Positions 57,406 through 64,000 of a stretch of 64,000 bases of DNA are shown here, piece by piece. Under the pieces are notes generated by a model. The model saw nothing but the letters and a program-made list of their open reading frames with translations, was not told the DNA's origin and made no database searches. Each line of letters opens with the position of its first letter. The first letter of the stretch is position 1. The stretch is taken from NCBI GenBank assembly GCA_037951165.1, contig JBBDHG010000003.1, positions 8,994,001 to 9,058,000 of the forward strand, written 5' to 3'. This stretch comes from Lophius americanus. Taxonomy: Eukaryota; Chordata; Actinopteri; Lophiiformes; Lophiidae. The translations under genes and the position numbers were made by a program.

Positions 57406-58110
57406 TGAATGTTTTCAGGCGATAATTTCTCAACAGTTTTCTCTCTGATTTCTCAACCATAGTCCCGTACTAGTCCAAATTTGGTGCATATGAATCAATT
57501 CTTGGAAATCTATTTTGTATAAATTAAGTTTTACTCAAATAGTTCATATTTAACCCACTAGAGGGAGCGCTCCTGTATATATAGTGTTTTACTCTAATAG
57601 TTCATATTTGACTCACTAAAGGGAGCTTTTTGAAAAACATTGTTTTCTGACATAACTTCCTAATGGTTCGGTGGATTTTGCTGTATATGAATTAATTCAA
57701 GGAGATCTATCTATTATACATTGTGTTTTGCTGTAATTGTATGCATTTTACATTCTAGGGGTACTTTTTTGAGAAAAACAATATCTAGGACACCAAGTTT
57801 AATTTGAAGAGTTAAATAAGGGGGATCGCCTGTACAACGCAGTGGATTTGCTGTGATATGGACTTGCTGTCGGTGACAACAAAAGAAACATGAAAACATG
57901 AAGACAAGCACAAAATTCTGTGCACATGAATGGACTCAAGGAGATCTGTCTTGTATACATTGGGTTTTGCTCTGATATTTCATATTTTACTCTACTAGGT
58001 CATTTCTAACTCACTAGGTAGCGTTTTTTTAACGAGAAACACTGTTTTTTGGACATATCTTCACATTCAAATTGAGGAGTTCCAATAATTGCTTAACCAA
58101 GCTACAAAGG
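57405..58110 (+). repeat. Dispersed repeat family B, longest copy
   Basis: At least three internal units. The word ATGAATNRAYTCAAGGAGATCT-like occurs near 57491 (degraded), 57686 and 57925. TTTTACTCNAATAGTTCATA with CCACTAGAGGGAGC or TCACTAAAGGGAGC occurs at about 57530 and 57583. GAAAAACATTGTTTTCTGAC with ATAACTTCCTAATGG, and GAAACACTGTTTTTTGGACA with TATCTTC, close the units. The copy directly replaces the missing 3' half of the LINE on its left. Confidence 0.75.
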
Positions 58111-58117
58111 GGTCATA

Positions 58118-58342
58118 AGCCAGTGCCCCTCTAGAGCAGGTCCCTAGCCTGGATACATGGGGAGGGTTGGGTCAGGAAGGACATCCAGCATAATACTATG
58201 CCAAATCCATATGTGGAATTACCAAATACCGTTACTTGTACTGTTATCCAGCAGGGTGCCGACCAATGGATGGAGGGTGATCAGCTGTGGTAACTCTGAA
58301 AGGGAACAGCCAAAAGACGAAGAAGAAGAATCAAGGCGATTG
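58118..58342 (+). mobile_element. LINE 3' end with GAAGAAGAA tail
   Basis: Contains CTAGCCTGGATACATGGGGA, GGGTCAGGAAGGACATCCAG, ATGCCAAATCCATATGTGGA, GATCAGCTGTGGTAACTCTG, AAAGGGAACAGCCAAAAGAC, then GAAGAAGAAGAA. This is the typical 3' end of a common teleost RTE-like or related LINE/SINE family, also present as a stub at 18755-18815. 5'-truncated and non-coding. Confidence 0.7.
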
Positions 58343-58349
58343 CTTGTAC

Positions 58350-59390
58350 AAAATTGAGGCTTTTTTGGGGGGGATATACCCTTGCTGTCATGGATGACAT
58401 ATTTAGCTTAATTTATATTTGTAGTAAATAATGTAATGTTCAGTACGCAGATTTTGCTTTCTCTCACATAACAAAACATATGATGTATTCCTCTTATGTC
58501 AGCGTTACGAAAAATGTGTATGACGATATTTGCATTTTTGCATGACACAGTGTATATCGACTATATGGAGAATTTTCTTTCCATTTGGATGACCTGTGAT
58601 AGAATACATAGCTTCGCCAAAGGAGGTGTTATGCAGACAGGACGTCTCAAACAGACACACACAGGCCGACACGGCTACAAACCCTATGTAAATAATGTAT
58701 GTCTTAAAGGGTTTCACCCCACGATTGGTGACCCAGTTCAATTAGAACACTTTGAGCTCATCTTTTCCTCCTTTCTCATGCAGCCTTCCTCATATTCCAG
58801 TGTGTGTATTTCTCCACTGTATTCTCAGAAGATTTCAACAGTAACACTGATTTTCTCTACATGAGGTTACCACTGTACAGTTTCCAAATCAGCATGTTTT
58901 AACAGTAATATGTGCGTATGTAATGAGTTCATCAAGAATTCTGTCATACAACATTCCCCTCTTGCAGGTTTTTGGGTTTATACATGGGGCAAGCTAAGTA
59001 AGGTTTATAAATACAAAGAGCTATAGACACAACTGAGTCCAAATTATTTACCAAAGGCTGAGCTAATCTAATTAAAATTGACTTTTTCCATGAAATACAA
59101 AATTTGATATATATTTGACTATAACTTTTTTTAACTGTTTAAAAAACATGATTGACCAAATAATTCTTTAATTTTTGGTAATTTGGTAAATTAAGAGGGT
59201 CTAAGATATCAAATTAATGAATGAGCCAAAAAAATAAGGTAATACAAACAAACATTTTTTCCGTATTTAATCTTTTTTTTCCTTAAAGGATGAAGTATGA
59301 AAATGCCCCATATAAACACCCCATTCTGAATAAAGTATAGAAAACCATCTATTAGCAGAAAACTGAACACTCTCTTTTTATTTCTCCACA
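58350..59390. other. AT-rich DNA, nothing recognised
   Basis: A plus-strand 122-codon frame (58496-58864) shows no domain or codon bias I recognise. Confidence 0.4.
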
Positions 59391-59394
59391 GACG

Positions 59395-59604
59395 ACTGAC
59401 ACATTTTAAAAAGGAGTTAAAACTTTCCTTTTTGTCAGAACCTATAACTTTTAATTAACATTGCTGCTTTTTGGTCATGTTTTTATATAGTTATTATTTT
59501 ATTTTTTTATTGATGCTTTTATCTGCTTTTACCTTGTAGCAATTTGAGATTTGATCCAAATGTAAAGTGCGTTATAAATTAAATGTATTATTATTATTAT
59601 TATT
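59395..59604 (+). mobile_element. L2-like LINE, extreme 3' end
   Basis: The last coding residues read RLTHFKKELKLSFLSEPITF followed by a stop, matching the FKSRLKTFLF-type terminus of fish L2-like ORF2. A 3' UTR follows with AAATGTAAAGTGCGTTATAA and a terminal (ATT)n tract (59586-59604). Severely 5'-truncated and dead. Confidence 0.65.
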
Positions 59605-59609
59605 TATAT

Positions 59610-60385
59610 ATGGGCAGAGCGTGATGATGGCTTCCTTGCAGAACTGGACCACAGCAGAGAGCTGGTCTTTAATAAAAGCTTTAAATAATAAATAAATAAA
59701 TAAACAACGTGGTGGGATGTAATACATAATGAATTCTATAAACAAATCCAAGAGAAACCGATGAGGTAAACAAATAACAAATAACTGTAAGACTTTGGAG
59801 ATACTGATTACAGGGCTAAATGCCACAACAAGAACATTGGATCAGAATCACCAACTTCCCTTTTGAAGAAATTAATGAACTATTTCGAGGAACACCACTG
59901 GTGAATGTCTATGACGATGGCGTGGATCTAGGTTTTAAGGATGATGATGAGGAGTTTTGCTCTTAACATTCCTTCAGATGATATTGATGGTAACGCATCA
60001 CTCGTACGGTTGCCTAGACGACTCACGCGAATACAAAAGCCATAACACATCATGCTAACATCACAATATAGTTAGCTTCTTAATAATGAAAAAAGTAGAT
60101 AAATATGAAATTAAGACTTCACAAACAGTAAAAAAACAAGGCCAATTACTCCCACTGGTAAAGCCAGTGGTAACTTCTGCTGTCGTGATTTTCTTTGACG
60201 CCAGTAATGCTTGCTGTTAACAAAATTTCCATTGCAGCTTCTGTATGTACAGGTCTGGAACGTTTACTCCACAATGCTGCCTGGCTGAATAACTATGTCA
60301 GGATCGTTCAGCCAGTGTAAAACCAGAGAGGGCCTGATAAGGTTTTCTTCATCTTGCCCTCTCCTGAAGAAAAACGGCCCTCATC
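59610..60385. other. No gene supported
   Basis: One plus-strand patch near 59856-59965 reads FEEINELFRGTPLVNVYDDG and on for about a dozen residues before a stop. It resembles a decayed transposon protein but I could not assign it. Confidence 0.3.
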
Positions 60386-60389
60386 ACAT

Positions 60390-60830
60390 TATAGACACCC
60401 TTCTTCTTATAAAACATCTAATTTTTTTCGTTAAATTCGCATTTACGATTGTGCACGCAAACACCAAGCTCACTTTAACTCCCTATCCTTATTTCTGCCT
60501 CTAGATCTCTTAAATTTAGTTTAGGCCTCAAACTCACTCTCTCTCTTTGACTACCCCACCCCACCCCGGACCCTATTCCCCTCTCTTTACTTCCACTCAG
60601 CTTAAGTGGAGGCCCTGGTCTCCTCCAAACACATCTAATTACTCCAATGCCAAGCGTTTCCCTTCCATCACATTATCTTTCAGAGGCGAGGTATTAGTGC
60701 TCCCCGTCCCAGCAGCCAATTACCTGCTGCCTTCTGCTTGAGTCACCTGCATTGCAAATGTGACCTTTACTTAGAGGGCTGATTGCATGTTTCCTAGAAT
60801 GTGGAAGAGAACGCAGGGTATGATGTCTGC
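60390..60830. promoter_or_regulatory. Candidate conserved non-coding block
   Basis: Low-repeat block with TAAATTCGCATTTACGATTG, ACATCTAATTACTCCAATGC, GCAGCCAATTACCTGCTGCC and TGAGTCACCTGCATTGCAAA (AP-1-like plus E-box). No coding signal. Candidate enhancer only. Confidence 0.3.
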
Positions 60831-61084
60831 ACATGGGTGTGTGTGTTAGCGAGAGACAGAGTGCATGTGATCTCTGAAAGAGTGTGTGTTAAGAGAGTGC
60901 GGTTTTGTGTGCGTTGGATTGTACATATTATCTAAGAGCCTATATATGCTGCAGAGGTGTGCGTGTGTGACTGGGCTGGGGCAGTGAACAAACCCTCCCA
61001 GACACCCTTCTGACCCCTCCCCCTCCCCCATGTGACGGGCTGTCGTGAATGTTAATGTTCTGTGATGGCTGTGGAGCAAATAAG

Positions 61085-61240
61085 TGTTTCTGACACAGTA
61101 CAGGCTCCCATTACAGGAGCAGGCCAAATGGGCGAGCTGGTGCCTTAATGAGCAGGCAGGTCAGTCAGCCGCGGCCACTGTACCGGTCCCACACAGTGTT
61201 TATGCTGGGCTGAACAGCCACACCCCTTGACCAGACCCAG
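61085..61240. promoter_or_regulatory. Candidate conserved non-coding element
   Basis: A short GC-richer block between microsatellite-like flanks and AT-rich DNA, with GAGCTGGTGCCTTAATGAGC and CAGGCAGGTCAGTCAGCC. Regulatory-like in texture only. Confidence 0.25.
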
Positions 61241-61249
61241 GAAAAACGG

Positions 61250-64000
61250 ACTTATACTTTGCAGACTCCTTTTTTTTTAATGTATTTCCCTAAATATGTG
61301 GACTTGCTCAAAAGCCTGAAATTTATCAAATGAAGCAATGCCAACTATAATTAAAATTTTATGTAAAAAGAAACATCTTTGAATTAATCCTTTTATGTTA
61401 GTTCAAGGGTCTTACAGCCTACTATACAAAGAAATATCGAAAGGATCCACTCTGGTTTCATCTTTTAGGAGCACAGATTTCCTGTGTGAGGAAATACGAA
61501 TCTTGAGCACTTGTGGGGCAGCGCTCAAGTGTCACATTTTCAATAATGTACTCCTTTTGAATTGTTTTATTTTCAAGACCAGCACAAACAACTTTGTGTC
61601 GTCATGGGGTGCATGACACCGTATCTGTTTCAGATTTACATACAACAGACTTTGTTACTGACACTTATGCTACATATATGCTACATTTTAACAGCCTCGC
61701 CAAATTCAATTACATTCATATAAGAAAAATGCCGCTGTAGTCACCGTTGAACCGTGTGACAACGTTTTGTTGACTTTTTGGGTAATTTTTTATTTAGTTA
61801 TTTTTTAAAAAGTCCCCACTTTCTACTATAATCTACTTATTTTTTTCTCTCTGTTTAACAGAAAATATAACACTTGGATTTAAAATAACAAAATTTAAAA
61901 TGTAGTTTATAGTTTTACATTTACTTATACTTATATATTTTATTTAATTTGTCACACTAAAATGATTTTAGTCATTTGCACTGATTGATAATTTATTCAA
62001 AACACTGCGTGTTGTGATGAATACCCTCTTACAAAATACCTTTGTTTGTTCACACTGAACAAAATTGCACATCAGTGCCTGTGTTAGAACAGGTAAAAGT
62101 GTTAATACTCCTCAGCTGCTTTTAAACACGTCGGGGCTGAATAAAATGATAGGGCCGACTTTGAGGCGTCTGTGTAAATGGATGGATGTACTCTATAAGG
62201 AAGGTATAACAACAAAGTAATTTTTTTCTGCACCAGAATCAAAAAACAATGACAAAACAAAGATAAAAAAAATATTGTTTTAGTTTGAAATCAATGCTTC
62301 TGGTGCTGAGTTGATATTAAGTGGGTAAATGTCACCTGTCAAAGCTACCAAAAACAGAAATTTTGAACTGAATTATTCCAGTTTACTGTGTACTAAGAGT
62401 CTTGTCTATGGTAAAGTCCCAGTTAGCCTGACAGCCTGTGGACACTGTAAACTCAGCCACAGCCACTCCGCTGCAGCAAGAATCCTGTGAACAAAGAAGC
62501 TGTCTCTGCATTCTCCCTCTGGATTGTAAGGTGGAGGTACAGCGTGAAAGTTGGAGTCAAACCGTTATCTTTAAAAAAAAAGAAAAAGAAAGTGGAATGC
62601 CCATCGCTTGGCTGACTCATCATAATTTAGAGGGAAAATGAATCCCTCTTCTTCCCTAAAGATAGAGAAGTCAGGAAGCAGACGACTTGATTGAGATGCT
62701 TGGCAGATGGACAATCACCTCGCGCGTCAGACCACATCCTCACAGTTCGTCAGGCTGTCTCTCAAAACTATCCAAATAGTCTAAAGTCGACCTGTTGGAG
62801 TTACTGAGTCGTCACACTACATGTTGTAGGTCAGGAGCAGCGGGTCCACAAAGGTGTCTCCTTTCCCCTCTCTGCGGGACTTGTTAGAGGTGCTATTTTA
62901 GAACCTCTCCGCCTTCATTCTCACTGCTGCAAAACACCTTTAGGTATTTCGCATTCTTCATAAAGTCCTACTTCCTGCTTGAATGCGATCCAGGGGAAAT
63001 GTTGGATTTACATTGTAAAGCTGTTTTCAGAGCCACTTATGCTCTACAGTGCAAAAAATAAAGTTTTCATGCATGACCACAAACTACACAAATTACACAA
63101 TGTAATGACATAGTTACAATGATTTGAATAGCTACATCGCATGAAGAATGAGAGATGAATGAGACTTCTGAGATACTCTGGGATGTTGCATTCAATAGGC
63201 TTTTTTAATCTTCGTTGAAGTAAATGTTATAACCCAATAATATACAATTCTCAGATGAAGATGGGGCATGGATGAGTGCTAATACACTTTTATAATTGTA
63301 TGGCTTTATATTAATAAATATTCATAGTATTTAGCTTCAGTTATTATTATTCGCTTTGCATTATTATTACTTTAAATCATTTTAATAATATATTCCCGTT
63401 GCAATTATCTATTACATGTAGAATCTCATTATTTCGTTCTCTTTTCTTCTTTTTGTCTTCTCTCTTTTTGTTTTATCTCTCACGGTCATCATCATTTCAT
63501 TTCAAGTTTATAGATACTGGTCTCTACAAGTGTAGCGTATCTGTTTCATCAGTGGTAAAGAGCCTTGAACCACCTGTAAATTGCTTGAATGATGCTATAA
63601 AAAAACTGTTTGACTGGATTTGATGTCAATGCAAAAATGTTGGACATCAGCAAAACTCGGAAGGTCATAGAAGCATAGGATGAATATGCTCACATGAATC
63701 GATGCTCACACGAGCGATATAAAAACAATTTATAATAATACTTCTTTTTTTATTTATCACATTTTACACAGTACATACAGTACAATGTTGTACTGTTGTA
63801 GGATTTTAGGATCCAGGATAATATTACATTTTTTCTCTCAATATTTTGTAAGCAAAATAATTAAGTTAACTTCAGTTCTTGTTTAAGTTTGTAAAAGAAC
63901 ATGATTAGGGTAGATGGTAAAATTTGTTAAATTGTATCTTCCCCCCACGGGAAAGCCAGAATCACTACGTGAGCAACTGCTACCAAGATGTTCACAGCAT
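61250..64000. other. AT-rich DNA to the window end, nothing recognised
   Basis: No gene, RNA gene or repeat family could be supported in the last 2.7 kb. Open frames on both strands are short and without recognisable content. Confidence 0.4.

Overview
The window looks like intergenic or intronic DNA from a ray-finned fish, probably a percomorph teleost. The evidence is an AT-rich background, many dinucleotide microsatellites, tRNA-derived SINEs with recognisable Pol III A and B boxes, decayed LINE copies (L1-Tx1, L2-like, R4/Dong-like), a dead Tc1-like transposon and no dense bacterial-type coding. No complete protein-coding gene, rRNA, tRNA gene or CRISPR array can be supported. Most open frames are short, and many lie inside repeats.

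Only two places look like the start of host genes, both on the minus strand. At 2208-2662 a CpG-richer block carries an NRF1-type site, two in-frame ATGs and a 41-codon open segment ending exactly at a good splice donor. At 37058-37455 two ZNF143-like promoter motifs lie upstream of a 60-codon open segment that also ends in frame at a splice donor. I could not name either protein or find their later exons.

Layout: 1-2.7 kb holds the first candidate gene start. 3.3-7.1 kb is repeat-dense (a TA tract, two copies of dispersed family A, a SINE, a long inverted-repeat element with an RFX-type X-box in its spacer, a second SINE and a GATA/GGAG minisatellite). 11.9-13.0 kb is a rearranged Tc1 relic. 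14.1-14.7 kb is a family B copy beside a SINE. 18.3-20.3 kb holds family A copies and retroposon tails. 21.7-22.1 kb is a cluster of hairpins and 22.6-23.3 kb an R4-like LINE relic. 30.3-34.6 kb holds microsatellites, SINEs and a 23-bp tandem array. 36.1-37.5 kb holds an LTR-like block and the second candidate gene start. 43.6-44.2 kb is a SINE plus family B. 47.9-50.2 kb holds an L2 fragment, a SINE and about 103 TA units. 52.3-58.3 kb holds two LINEs head to head, then family B and another LINE tail. 59.4-59.6 kb is one more L2-like 3' end.

Between these lie quieter, less repetitive blocks (about 10.0-10.9, 24.6-25.0, 32.1-33.0, 42.0-42.5, 47.3-47.7, 50.9-51.3, 60.4-61.2 kb) rich in TAAT-type or other transcription-factor-like motifs. 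They could be conserved non-coding elements, which only alignment can show. The overall picture is a gene-poor region shaped by retroposons. I saw no multi-gene system here.
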